64,000 nt of DNA from Prosthecobacter gellanilyticus (lineage in GTDB: Bacteria > Verrucomicrobiota > Verrucomicrobiia > Verrucomicrobiales > Verrucomicrobiaceae). This document shows positions 8,671-16,827 of this stretch, in pieces. The position numbers and the translations under genes were made by a program. Under the pieces are notes generated by a model, which was not told the DNA's origin, did not search any database, and was given only the letters and a program-made list of their open reading frames with translations. Every line of letters starts with the position of its first letter. The stretch's first letter is position 1. The DNA lies in assembly GCF_007992435.1 (NCBI RefSeq), contig NZ_BKAG01000018.1:83441-147440 (forward strand), in the 5' to 3' direction.

Positions 8671-8837
8671 ATTCTCCGAAGCATTCTGCGAAGAGCGAGC
8701 CGTAAACGCCGCCCTCCCAAATCCGTCGAAGAAAAAAGTGCATTCATCCTCCACTCATAGCCCCAAACTCACTCCACCCAAGTGACCCAAGCGGACCCTT
8801 TGGACACCGCGAATCCCCCCTCCTTTTGGCCCTGCCC

Positions 8838-9332
8838 ATGAACTCTCCCGACAACTTTCACATCACCCAGGCAGACCTCGCGCGCCCAGATCACCAGCAG
8901 GCCACGCTCCAGATGATGGATGCCTATGCGAACGATCCCATGGGCGATGGCAGACCTCTCTCAGCTTGGGCCAGAGAGCATCTCATCTCCGGCCTCCGCG
9001 AGCATCCTACCACCCTTGTCTTCCGCGCCTTTCGCGACTCCGAACCCGTCGGCATCGCCACCTGCTTCCGCGGCTTCTCCACCTTCGCAGCTCGACCTCT
9101 CCTCAACATCTCCGACTACTACGTCCTTCCTCAACTCCGCGGCACTGGCATCGGCCGCCAGCTTCTGCAAGCCATCGAACAATCCGCACGCTCGCTCGGC
9201 TGCTGCCGCCTCACCCTCGAAGTCCAGGAAAACAACCATCGCGCCCGCGCCATCTACACCGCCGCCGGTTTCGCCCAGGCCATCTACGTCCAGGAAGCTG
9301 GAGGCTCGCTCTATTTGACCAAGCACCTTTGA
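8838..9332 (+). CDS. GNAT-family N-acetyltransferase
   Basis: A 164-residue GNAT protein. Motif A for acetyl-CoA is RGTGIGRQLLQAIEQSARSLG, preceded by strand YYVLPQL and followed by motif B NNHRARAIYTAAGF. Length fits a one-domain GNAT. A TTG four codons upstream is in frame, but the ATG starting MNSPDNF is the better start; no Shine-Dalgarno is seen. The substrate (amine, aminoglycoside or protein N-terminus) is unknown. First gene of a short plus-strand group that interrupts the leftward polysaccharide genes and faces the decamer region. Confidence 0.85.
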   Translation: MNSPDNFHITQADLARPDHQQATLQMMDAYANDPMGDGRPLSAWAREHLISGLREHPTTLVFRAFRDSEPVGIATCFRGFSTFAARPLLNISDYYVLPQLRGTGIGRQLLQAIEQSARSLGCCRLTLEVQENNHRARAIYTAAGFAQAIYVQEAGGSLYLTKHL

Positions 9333-9415
9333 ATCATCTTTCAGAACCACCCTTTCACGCTCATCTTTATCTTGTGCATGAGCGATCATCGACACCATCT
9401 GCTCAATCTGCTGAC

Positions 9416-9778
9416 ATGACCGGCCAGCAAACACCCAAAGTCACCACGGCCGACGTCACACGCATCATCATCCGGGACTTCGGCCCCGATCGCAGCGATG
9501 AAGTGACGAAGATCCTGTCTGCCTATGGCAGGGAGGATTGGCAGCAGGAGACTCCACGCGTCTATCTTGCCATTCTCAAGCTTGCCAGCGGTGATCTCGA
9601 GAAACTCCGCCATGAAACCAAGATCGCGTGCTCGGATTTCCGGGACGTCATCAGCCCTGCGGAATACCGGCGCTATGCCGAGATCGGATGGTCTGCCTCA
9701 AATCCTGACAAGCACGCTGAAGAGAGAGCGATGCAAGAAGACTGGAAGGAGTACCAGGAATGGCTGAACCGGCGGTAA
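9416..9778 (+). CDS. Small conserved-type hypothetical protein
   Basis: A 120-residue acidic soluble protein without signal peptide or membrane segment. The order 'VTRIIIRDFGPDRSDEVTKIL', 'RVYLAILKLASGDLEKLR' and 'DFRDVISPAEYRRYAEIGW' resembles a widespread small uncharacterised family that I recall only as hypothetical proteins. A longer frame starts inside the acetyltransferase gene in another phase; the ATG at MTGQQTPK lies after that gene's stop and is preferred. It is flanked by a GNAT and a methyltransferase gene in the same direction. No function is assigned. Confidence 0.65.
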   Translation: MTGQQTPKVTTADVTRIIIRDFGPDRSDEVTKILSAYGREDWQQETPRVYLAILKLASGDLEKLRHETKIACSDFRDVISPAEYRRYAEIGWSASNPDKHAEERAMQEDWKEYQEWLNRR

Positions 9779-9811
9779 CGCAATAGTTGCAATGGCCGCT
9801 GAACGAACCCC

Positions 9812-10411
9812 ATGCACCCCTCCGATCTCGCCACCAGCTACGACACCATCGCCCATCAATGGCTGGAGCCGCACCTCGCCAGGAATGGCATCCGCCAGCA
9901 TGAGCACGCGCTGAAATTCCGCGAAGGTGGCGGTCTGGCCCTGGATGTCGGCTGCGGTTGCAGCGGCCGCTTCATCGACCTGCTTACCAACCATGGTTAC
10001 CAAGTCGAAGGCCTTGATGTCTCCGCCCAGATGATCGCCCTGGCACGGACACGACATCCAGACACCGCCTTCCATCACGCCGACATCTGCACCTGGCAGC
10101 CGAACCAGAAGTATGACTTCATCACCGCCTGGGACAGCATCTGGCATGTGCCGCTGGCGCATCACGAAGACGTCCTGAAAAAACTCTGCGCTGCTCTCGC
10201 ACCCAGCGGCCTCTTCATCTGGACCACCGGCGGCCTTGATGCCCCCGAAGAAAAACAAGACTCCTCCATGGGCCCGCCCGTCCACTACAGCGCCCTCGGC
10301 ATCCCGAGAACACTGCAAGTCATCACCGAAGCCGGCTGCATCTGCCGCCACCTCGAATACGATCAGCTCCCCGAAAAACACCTCTTCATCATCGCCCAAA
10401 AGCCCTCATGA
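9812..10411 (+). CDS. Class I SAM-dependent methyltransferase
   Basis: A 199-residue single-domain methyltransferase. Motif I is LALDVGCGCSGRFIDLL, with the acidic residue after beta-2 in VEGLDVSAQMIALAR and motif IV at YDFITAWDSIWHVPLA. It resembles small-molecule or biotin/ubiquinone-type methyltransferases, but the acceptor cannot be told. Last gene of the plus-strand trio; a hairpin-rich repeat follows. It is separate from the polysaccharide operons, so a role there is not implied. Confidence 0.82.
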   Translation: MHPSDLATSYDTIAHQWLEPHLARNGIRQHEHALKFREGGGLALDVGCGCSGRFIDLLTNHGYQVEGLDVSAQMIALARTRHPDTAFHHADICTWQPNQKYDFITAWDSIWHVPLAHHEDVLKKLCAALAPSGLFIWTTGGLDAPEEKQDSSMGPPVHYSALGIPRTLQVITEAGCICRHLEYDQLPEKHLFIIAQKPS

Positions 10412-10486
10412 AAGTGGTGCAAGCTTCCAGCTTGCTTGCCCGTCCATCAAACGAGCGAGGCACTTCACTCCATCGCTCCCTCTTGA

Positions 10487-10567
10487 GCGCCAACGGCGCG
10501 GGCCATACCAGCCTAGGGCGCAAGCCCTAGGACCTCATGCGCACACTGCGCCAAGCGCTGAAAGCGC
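10487..10567. repeat. Cluster of three short GC hairpins (REP-like element)
   Basis: Three perfect stem-loops in 81 bp: GCGCC-AAC-GGCGC (10487-10499), CCTAGGGC-GCAA-GCCCTAGG (10512-10531, a GNRA tetraloop) and GCGCT-GAA-AGCGC (10555-10567). They lie in the 200-bp gap between convergent genes. Such strings of hairpins with AAC/GCAA/GAA loops are typical of dispersed intergenic elements in planctomycetes and relatives, which is my basis for calling it REP-like. It may also act as a bidirectional terminator, but no U-run follows. Confidence 0.7.
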
Positions 10568-10612
10568 GCCTCATGCACGCCTAACCACGAATGCACCCAC
10601 AGCCATGTCACC

Positions 10613-11602
10613 TCACAACGACTTGTTCCCCTTCACGATCTCGTCATAGATCCACGCATAGGTCATCTCCATGCCATCACGCAGGCGCGTGCTCGGCTCC
10701 CAATTGAAGACCTGCTGAATGAGCGTGTTGTCACTGCTGCGGCCGGCCACACCCTTCGGCGCGTCCAGTTGATACGTGCGGTGCAGCTTCACGCCGGCGA
10801 TCTCCTCCACGATGTCCACCAGCTGGTTGATGCTCACCATCTCCGCACTGCCGATGTTGATCGGCTCCACGTAGTCGCTGTTCGTCAGCATCTGCGTGCC
10901 ATACACACAATCCGTGATGTACATGAAGCTGCGTGTCTGCTCGCCCGTGCCCCAGATGTCGATCTCCGGGCGGTTGTTGATCTTGGCCAGCGCCACCTTG
11001 CGGCACACCGCCGCAGGTGCCTTCTCACGACCACCATCCCACGTGCCGTAAGGTCCGTACACATTGTGATAGCGCGCCACACGTGTCTTCAGGCCGAAGT
11101 CCTCGCGGAAGTGACGGCACATGCGCTCGGAGAAAAGCTTCTCCCAGCCATAACCATCTTCCGGCAAAGCTGGATAGGCATCCTCTTCCTTCAGCGCGGG
11201 CACCTGAAACTCCTTCTGCTTGTCGCCATTGTACACACAGGCGCTGGAGGCATAGAAGAAACGCTCCACACCCGCATCCTTCGCGGCCATGCAGAGATGC
11301 GTGTTGATCAGCACGCTGAGCATGCACAGCGCCTTGTTGTTCTCGATGAAGCCCATGCCGCCCATGTCCGCCGCCAGATTGTAAACCGTGTGCGCATCCT
11401 TCACCGCCTTCTCGCAGGCTTCCTTGCCCTGCAGGTCCAGCACCAGGTTCTCCACATCATCAAAACGCTGATACCACTGGTCCAGCGGCTTCTGGTCCAC
11501 GGCACGGATGCGGGTGTAGCCTTCCGAACGCAGATTTGCCACCAGCGCGCCGCCGATGAAACCGCCTGCTCCGCAGACACTGATGAGTTGGTCGTTTGCC
11601 AT
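10613..11602 (-). CDS. GDP-mannose 3,5-epimerase-like SDR
   Basis: Extended SDR enzyme closely matching GDP-D-mannose 3',5'-epimerase, which converts GDP-mannose to GDP-L-galactose and GDP-L-gulose. Landmarks are CGAGGFIGGAL (NAD site, N-terminus), NLAADMGGMGFIENN, YASSACVYN, the catalytic DGYGWEK (YxxxK), ARYHNVYGPYGTWDGGREKAPAA and EPINIGSAEMVSINQLVDIV. The ATG at MANDQLISV is chosen; 35 extra upstream residues would be encoded across a terminator hairpin. A terminator separates it from the upstream operon, so it probably has its own promoter. It would supply an L-galactose-type precursor to the glycan. Confidence 0.85.
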   Translation of the reverse strand: MANDQLISVCGAGGFIGGALVANLRSEGYTRIRAVDQKPLDQWYQRFDDVENLVLDLQGKEACEKAVKDAHTVYNLAADMGGMGFIENNKALCMLSVLINTHLCMAAKDAGVERFFYASSACVYNGDKQKEFQVPALKEEDAYPALPEDGYGWEKLFSERMCRHFREDFGLKTRVARYHNVYGPYGTWDGGREKAPAAVCRKVALAKINNRPEIDIWGTGEQTRSFMYITDCVYGTQMLTNSDYVEPINIGSAEMVSINQLVDIVEEIAGVKLHRTYQLDAPKGVAGRSSDNTLIQQVFNWEPSTRLRDGMEMTYAWIYDEIVKGNKSL

Positions 11603-11648
11603 GGAAATGAGGGACTTGGATGGGGAGCCGAGGCTCCGGAAAACAAAA

Positions 11649-11675
11649 GAGGCGGGATTATTGAAATCCCGCCTC
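11649..11675 (-). terminator. Rho-independent terminator between the GT2 gene and the epimerase gene
   Basis: A perfect 11-bp stem GAGGCGGGATT/AATCCCGCCTC with a 5-nt loop. Reading leftward the stem is followed by a U-rich stretch (CTTTTGTTTT on the minus strand). A second hairpin (GGAGCC/GGCTCC, 11624-11637) lies just beyond. It would end transcription of the long leftward operon whose last gene stops at 11704. Confidence 0.8.
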
Positions 11676-11703
11676 CGAAAGCAAGCTGCGAATATGGGGT
11701 GAT

Positions 11704-12474
11704 TCACCCCTTTCCCTGCCGCCAGACCGCCCTCCGGGCCCGGATATGCGCCACATCCCGGGCCATGCGCCAGGAATCCCGCACAAGGTGCACCTTCCCG
11801 CCAGGGGTCTCATGCCAGTCGATCGGCACCTCCCGGATGCCGCATCCGGAATCCAGCAGCGCCACCATCAGCTCCACGTCAAAGGCAAAACGCATGATCG
11901 TCAGGCGATCCGCGATCTTCTCATAAGCCACCCTCGGCACCAGCTTCAGCCCGCACTGCGAGTCATACACCGGGATCCTCAGCATCTCGGACACCAGCGT
12001 GGCATACACACGGCCCAGCAGGTGCCGCTTCAGCAGCCGTTCCACCTTCCGCCCCAGCATCTTGATCCGCGAGGCAAAGATCGCCGTCAGCTCGCTGGGG
12101 TGCTTAAAATTCTGCTGCTGCGCCAGGGTGATCAGCCTCCCCACCTCGGCAGGTGAGCAGGAGCCATCCGCATCCACAAAGCCCAGCCACTCCGCTCCCT
12201 GGTGATCCTCCCAGCCCGCATACACCGCACCGCCCTTGCCCACATTCTGCGGCAGCACTTTCAGCGGCAGCAGGCAGGGAAACTGCGGCCGCAGCCGCTG
12301 GATCAGAGCCTGCATCTTCGCCGCTTCCTCAGGTCCAGAGCCATCCTCCACCACCATCACATACACATTCCCAAGCGCCGTCACCTCACGGCACAGGTCT
12401 GGCAGGAAGCTGATGATGCGCCCGCTTTCCGTATGACACGGAACCACCAGATGAATGCGCGGCACTTCAATCAT
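11704..12474 (-). CDS. GT2 glycosyltransferase, dolichyl-phosphate mannose/glucose synthase-like
   Basis: Inverting GT-A transferase of the DPM1/ALG5 type. It opens RIHLVVPCHTESGRI, has the donor-binding acidic motif GFVDADGSCSPAEV (about residue 100) and the family signature YDSQCGLKLVPR (about 180), then a C-terminal amphipathic region without obvious membrane helices. The usual product is a polyprenyl-phosphate sugar, so it may make undecaprenyl-P-hexose for side-branch addition. It overlaps the upstream GT2 by 8 bp and is the last gene before the terminator. Confidence 0.83.
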   Translation of the reverse strand: MIEVPRIHLVVPCHTESGRIISFLPDLCREVTALGNVYVMVVEDGSGPEEAAKMQALIQRLRPQFPCLLPLKVLPQNVGKGGAVYAGWEDHQGAEWLGFVDADGSCSPAEVGRLITLAQQQNFKHPSELTAIFASRIKMLGRKVERLLKRHLLGRVYATLVSEMLRIPVYDSQCGLKLVPRVAYEKIADRLTIMRFAFDVELMVALLDSGCGIREVPIDWHETPGGKVHLVRDSWRMARDVAHIRARRAVWRQGKG

Positions 12475-13231
12475 GGTTCAGCTTCCTCTCGATGAGCCTC
12501 AGCGCCAGCAGCATCTCGGCGATCACACGTTGCAGCGCATAATACCAGCCGCGCCAGCCATCCCAGATCGTGCCTTTCACCAGCAGTGTGTAGATCAGGG
12601 ACGCAGGCACCGCCGCCCAGCATGTGAGCCGCAGCTTGTCCTGCATCCGCAGCTTGCTGCGATCAGCGGCACGGAGCTTCTCCGCCTCCAGCAGCGCATA
12701 CTTGTCTTGAGAAGAAAGCCACCTCGTCAGCGGCTTGCGGTCATCATGATCGATCTTGCTCGTCAGATGCCCCAGCACTCCCGGCACATGCAACAACTGC
12801 GTGTGCCCGTCCTGCACATAGCGGCAGCGGCTTTTCTGAAACAACACCGCACGCGGCGGATACAGCGACCCACGCAAGGCCTGACCAAAAATGAGGTAAC
12901 GAAATCCCGCATCATACGCATCTACAGCACCATCCAGCGCCGCGAGCTCCTTCTCGAAACCTTCCCCCAGCACATAGTCAGCATCCAGTGCCAGCACCCA
13001 TGCAGTGCTCGTGGCATCCACACCGTGATTCCACTGCTTGGTGTGGTCATCGAAAGCCCGCACCTCAAAGCGCACATTCGGAAACCGCGCCGCGATCTCA
13101 CGCGTGGTATCCGTGCTGCCACTGTCTAGCACCACCACCTCACGCGCCCAGGCCAGCCGCGCCAGCGTGCGCTCGAGGTTCGGTGCCTCGTTCCACGTCA
13201 GGACCAGCGGGGTGATGTCAGCAAGGTTCAT
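12467..13231 (-). CDS. GT2 glycosyltransferase (WaaE/KdtX-like)
   Basis: A 254-residue GT-A transferase starting ITPLVLTWNEAPNLERTLARLAWAREVVVLDSGSTDTT, the pattern of the lipopolysaccharide core beta-glucosyltransferase WaaE/KdtX group. The DxD-like motif is LALDADYVLG (about 92). A hydrophobic segment near the C-terminus (CWAAVPASLIYTLLV) suggests membrane association. The start at MNLADIT overlaps the upstream methyltransferase stop by 4 bp (ATGA), which settles it over the longer frame. The sugar transferred is unknown. Confidence 0.83.
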   Translation of the reverse strand: MNLADITPLVLTWNEAPNLERTLARLAWAREVVVLDSGSTDTTREIAARFPNVRFEVRAFDDHTKQWNHGVDATSTAWVLALDADYVLGEGFEKELAALDGAVDAYDAGFRYLIFGQALRGSLYPPRAVLFQKSRCRYVQDGHTQLLHVPGVLGHLTSKIDHDDRKPLTRWLSSQDKYALLEAEKLRAADRSKLRMQDKLRLTCWAAVPASLIYTLLVKGTIWDGWRGWYYALQRVIAEMLLALRLIERKLNHD

Positions 13232-13860
13232 GTCACAGGTTTGTCGACACTCACCACCATGGTCATCCACAGCAGAGGCAGCCTACCAGCTCCGCGAAAC
13301 TCGAAGTTCGCAAAACCGGCCTCCTCCAGCACAAAGCTCAGAGTCTTCGGACTCCAGAGCTTGATGTGCCCCCCGTCCCACAAAGGCGTCCAGTGCTTGT
13401 CCCAGCCATTGGTCAGTGAGATCAGCAGGTTCTTCCAATACCCATGATAGGGAGTCGTGCAGATGAACCGGCCTCCAGGCTTCAGCGCCTTGAACACACC
13501 CCGCACATACGCACGCGGATCATAGAGATGCTCGATGACTTCCGTGCTGACCACGATGTCAAAGGGCTCCACCCCCAGATTTTTCAAGACATCATCATCC
13601 GCTCCCAGCACCTCAAAGCGGGCTCCCGGGTGTGACTTCCGCGCGATCTCGATGCCGCTCTGACTCAGATCGATGCCTGTCACTTCGCAGCCCTTTTCCA
13701 GGAACATGCCGCAGGTGTATCCATTCCCGCAGCCGACATCCAGCACCCGCGTTCCAGGCTTCAGATCCCCGGCCAGCTCAAACACTCGCGGCATGAAATG
13801 ACGGTGCATGTGGGAAGCTCCGTCATTGAAAAAACGATAGTCTGAAACAGGGGCGCTCAT
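13228..13860 (-). CDS. SAM-dependent methyltransferase (UbiG-like class)
   Basis: A 210-residue methyltransferase with motif I VLDVGCGNGYTCGMFLEKG, the post-beta-2 acidic VTGIDLSQSGIEIAR, and motif IV FDIVVSTEVIEHLYDP. Proteins of this type in glycan loci methylate sugars or terminal residues, though some act on lipids. It overlaps both neighbours by 4 bp (ATGA), so it is embedded in the coupled block of GT2 and GT4 genes. The acceptor is unknown. Confidence 0.83.
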   Translation of the reverse strand: MSAPVSDYRFFNDGASHMHRHFMPRVFELAGDLKPGTRVLDVGCGNGYTCGMFLEKGCEVTGIDLSQSGIEIARKSHPGARFEVLGADDDVLKNLGVEPFDIVVSTEVIEHLYDPRAYVRGVFKALKPGGRFICTTPYHGYWKNLLISLTNGWDKHWTPLWDGGHIKLWSPKTLSFVLEEAGFANFEFRGAGRLPLLWMTMVVSVDKPVT

Positions 13861-15044
13861 GGGTCGGTTGCAGGGTCAGGGAAAGACACCAGACGGCGAT
13901 ACAGTTCTTTCAGCCGGGATGCCATCAATTCGCTGGAAAACGCGCGCGCGGCCACTCGTGCACGACCTGCCAGTGCGGCGCGTGCCGTCGCATCGCTCAA
14001 AAGAGAGAGGCAGTGACCGGTCAGCGCGTTCGCATCATCGACTGGTGAGATCACCACGGCATCACGGCAGTCTTCCTCATGCACCAGGGCCACTCCCGGC
14101 GTCGTGACACAAGCCAGACCGGCAGCCATCGCCTCAAGCAGCGCGATCCCAAAATTCTCGGATCGTGAGGGCAGGACAAACACATCAGCACCGCCTAGAA
14201 GCGCACGTTTGCTCTCACCCTCCACATGTCCCGTCCAGAGGACAGCATCGCCTAACGAAGCAGCGCGCTCCTTCTGCGCCTTCACATAGTCAGGCGCTCC
14301 GCTTCCTGCCAGCACGAGCACGACATCAGGCCTGGTCTGCCGGATCTTCGCAAAGGCATCGATCAAACACTCCACACCCTTCTTCTCATCCAGGCGCGAG
14401 AGAAACAGCAGCACTTGCTTGCCAGAGGTCACCGGCCACTCCGCCTCCATGGCGGACCTGGCAGGCAGCGTGTCGAGACCGCTCAGATCAAAGCCCAGCG
14501 GCAGCATTTCCACAGGACTGCGCAGCCTCAGAGCCTTCACCTCCCCGGCCTCCTGCACACTGGTACAGTGGATGGCCGCTGCCGCATTCAGCACCGGCCG
14601 GTCCAGCAGCCGGAACGAAGCCCACTTCAACCAGCGGCGCCGATTCTCCATGCCCCAGGCACTCAGCGTGCCGAGCGGGCGCACCACGAAAGGCACGTGG
14701 CGTAGCATCGATGCCCAGCCTGCGGCCAGCGTGGCAAAGGAAAACACCGCATGCACATGCACCACATCGTAGTTCCCGGCCTCGCGCATCAACCACCTCA
14801 GCAGCGGCAGCGATACCTTGTAGAACTCCGTCTGCTTGGGGAAGTAGCGCAACCGCCAGCCATCCTGGATGATCCAGCCTTGCGCACACACGTCGTCCAG
14901 CCGGCAGCCTGGACCATCATCATCCGTGGTCACCACGTCCACCTGCACGCCTTCGGCCACAAGGCCCGCCGCCATCACCGGCAGCACCTTGCTCGGTCCG
15001 CCATGCTTGACCGAGAGTGAGGGAATGACATGCAGCACCTTCAT
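13857..15044 (-). CDS. GT4 glycosyltransferase
   Basis: GT-B retaining transferase, 395 residues. The N-terminal half starts MKVLHVIPSLSVKHGGPSKVLPVMAAGL (Gly-rich acceptor loop). The C-terminal half has QVLLFLSRLDEKKGVECLIDAF and the E-x7-E motif as ENFGIALLE (about 305-313), then AMAAGLACVTTPGVALVHE. It is coupled by ATGA to both the methyltransferase downstream and the amidotransferase upstream. Donor unknown. Typical of capsule and exopolysaccharide loci. Confidence 0.87.
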   Translation of the reverse strand: MKVLHVIPSLSVKHGGPSKVLPVMAAGLVAEGVQVDVVTTDDDGPGCRLDDVCAQGWIIQDGWRLRYFPKQTEFYKVSLPLLRWLMREAGNYDVVHVHAVFSFATLAAGWASMLRHVPFVVRPLGTLSAWGMENRRRWLKWASFRLLDRPVLNAAAAIHCTSVQEAGEVKALRLRSPVEMLPLGFDLSGLDTLPARSAMEAEWPVTSGKQVLLFLSRLDEKKGVECLIDAFAKIRQTRPDVVLVLAGSGAPDYVKAQKERAASLGDAVLWTGHVEGESKRALLGGADVFVLPSRSENFGIALLEAMAAGLACVTTPGVALVHEEDCRDAVVISPVDDANALTGHCLSLLSDATARAALAGRARVAARAFSSELMASRLKELYRRLVSFPDPATDP

Positions 15045-16822
15045 GGTTTCATTCCCAGGCTCTCAATGCAGTGCTTCAGCACAAACACGCTCCATACCTG
15101 ATACCAGTTCGGCATCGGCACGGGTGCTCCGGCGCCTGCCCTGGCAAACTCATCTCCCCATTCGCTGCCCAGCCATTTTTGATACGGGAAGAGAAACCCG
15201 CGCTTCTTCTGGTTCACCACCCATTCCGGCACCTCCGGCACCGCCTCCGTGAGCAGGGCCTTGTTAGGGCGCAGACGCTGCGGCGCGGGGATCTCTGTGA
15301 TCCTCTCCGCCAGCACCCGGTCCACAAACGGCACGCGCAGTTCCAGGCCACGCGCCATGCTCATCACATCACTGTCACGTAATAATTGGTTGCGCATGTA
15401 GCGGGTGAGCTCGAGCTCGGAAATCTGATCCTGGGCGGCGCCATCATTCTTCCCGCTCTCCAACCGTGAACCGGGAACTGCGAACTGCGAACCTTCCCCC
15501 GTGATCCACCTTGTCAGCGCCGCAGCCTCCCCTTTGGAGAAAATCCCGCGCAGCGCCCCAAACGCATCCGCCACCGTGCCCGGGCTTCGCAGAAAGTCCG
15601 CCAGCCTTCGGTGCTGCGGCTTGCCTCTTTGCAACAGCATCGGCAGCCCTGGCACGCGGCTGAGCACGGGATGCAGGCGCAGCATCTTCGGGATCTTGGA
15701 GAAGCTTGAGTAACCTCCGAAAAGCTCGTCACCTCCCAGCCCGCTGAGCACCACCTTCATCCCATGCTGACGCGCCAGCGACGACACCGTGAAAGTGTTC
15801 AGCCCGTCGATGCTCGGTTGATCCAGATGCTTCAGGAACTCGCCAAAAAGGCCGCGCGCCACTTCCGCATCCAGCCTCATCTCATGATGATTCGATCCAA
15901 AGTGCGCCGCCGTGCGCCGCGCGATCGGCCCCTCATCCGCCACCTCATCATCCACCGTGATGGAAAAGCTGCTGATGCCTCGGTGTCCCGCCTCATTCGC
16001 CAGCGCCAGGATGGCCGTGGAGTCGATGCCACCGCTCAAAAACACACCCACCGGCACATCACTGACAAAATGATGCCTCACACTGTCAATCAGCGCCTCA
16101 CGTGCATGCCGGATGTCATCACCGCTGAAATCAGAGCCGAAGCTCAGGTTCCAATATCGCTGACGCTGAGTCTTCCCAGCTTTCCACACCAGCGTGTGAC
16201 CAGCCTCGAGCATGCGAACCTCCTTCGCCAGCGTCAGCGGCTCGGGAACCGTGCCTGTCTCAAAGTAACGGCACACCGCCTCTGCATCCAGCGCGGGCTT
16301 GAAGATCCCGCTGCCGCAGAGCGCGCGTAGCTCGGAGGCAAAGGCCAGTGTTCCGTTGGCTTCATGAACATACAGCGGCTTGATGCCCAGCGGGTCACGG
16401 GCCAGCAACGCTTCTTGTTTGTCCTCATCCCAAAGACAGAAGGCAAACATGCCGCGCAACTGCCTAACCATGTTTTCACCATGACGTGCATAAAGCTGCA
16501 GCAGGACCTCGGTGTCAGACTGCGTGGCAAAGACCACACCACGGCTTTCCAGATCAGCACGCAACTCGCGGAAATTGTAGATCTCCCCATTGAAGCAGAT
16601 CACCCGCCGTCCATCAGCCGAGATCATGGGCTGATGCCCCGCCGATGAGAGATCCAGGATCGAGAGCCTCCGGTGCGCCAGTCCCACACTGCGGATGCCA
16701 TCCATCCACACTCCACCATCATCCGGCCCGCGATGCAGCAGCGCGGATTGCATCCTCACAAGATTCGCCTCCAGGTCAGTGAGACCCGCAGGGCTGGAAA
16801 GAATGCCGGCAATACCGCACAT
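15041..16822 (-). CDS. Asparagine synthase (glutamine-hydrolysing)-like amidotransferase
   Basis: Two-domain AsnB-type enzyme. Cys2 (MCGIAGIL) is the glutaminase nucleophile; the PP-loop SGGIDSTAI (about 264) forms the ATP-dependent synthase site, with LSGLGGDELFGGY further on. Length (593) is near the family norm. In polysaccharide loci such enzymes usually amidate uronic acids rather than make asparagine (the WbpS/Alb29 type), and glycosyltransferase genes on both sides favour that. Residues about 442-452 (SQFAVPGSRLE) come from a heptanucleotide repeat insertion in the synthase domain. It couples to the downstream GT4 by ATGA and lies 5 bp after the upstream GT4. Sugar amidation is inferred. 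Confidence 0.85.
   Translation of the reverse strand: MCGIAGILSSPAGLTDLEANLVRMQSALLHRGPDDGGVWMDGIRSVGLAHRRLSILDLSSAGHQPMISADGRRVICFNGEIYNFRELRADLESRGVVFATQSDTEVLLQLYARHGENMVRQLRGMFAFCLWDEDKQEALLARDPLGIKPLYVHEANGTLAFASELRALCGSGIFKPALDAEAVCRYFETGTVPEPLTLAKEVRMLEAGHTLVWKAGKTQRQRYWNLSFGSDFSGDDIRHAREALIDSVRHHFVSDVPVGVFLSGGIDSTAILALANEAGHRGISSFSITVDDEVADEGPIARRTAAHFGSNHHEMRLDAEVARGLFGEFLKHLDQPSIDGLNTFTVSSLARQHGMKVVLSGLGGDELFGGYSSFSKIPKMLRLHPVLSRVPGLPMLLQRGKPQHRRLADFLRSPGTVADAFGALRGIFSKGEAAALTRWITGEGSQFAVPGSRLESGKNDGAAQDQISELELTRYMRNQLLRDSDVMSMARGLELRVPFVDRVLAERITEIPAPQRLRPNKALLTEAVPEVPEWVVNQKKRGFLFPYQKWLGSEWGDEFARAGAGAPVPMPNWYQVWSVFVLKHCIESLGMKP
15468..15495. repeat. Heptamer microrepeat inside the amidotransferase gene
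   Basis: Four consecutive 7-bp units begin with GAAC on the plus strand (15468, 15475, 15482, 15489: GAACCGG, GAACTGC, GAACTGC, GAACCTT). The same GAACNNN heptad occurs inside the first Wzt-like ATPase gene. It reads in frame as part of SQFAVPGSRLE. Confidence 0.8.
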
Positions 16823-16827
16823 GATCG

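Larger units (their letters stand above)
8141..8837. other. Gene-free divergent region carrying decamer repeat arrays
   Basis: About 700 bp between a leftward glycosyltransferase and a rightward acetyltransferase. All open frames here are short, overlap each other on both strands, and read through the repeats out of codon phase, so I call none. The content is four three-unit arrays of 10-bp repeats (listed separately), one imperfect 20-bp direct repeat, and otherwise GC-rich sequence with no clear promoter hexamers. The position between divergent transcription units makes a regulatory role plausible, but that is inference. Confidence 0.6.

Noticed and set aside
8266..8785. Open frames of about 160 residues on both strands through the repeat region
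   Set aside because: They overlap each other, resemble no protein family, and read the 10-bp repeats out of codon phase.
8141..8837. The decamer arrays as a CRISPR array
   Set aside because: Units are 10 bp without unique spacers of 30 bp or so, arrays hold only three units, and no cas genes are present.
10769..11926. A 385-residue plus-strand open frame
   Set aside because: Antisense to the GDP-mannose-epimerase-like gene, running across its terminator and into the next gene; no domain is recognisable.
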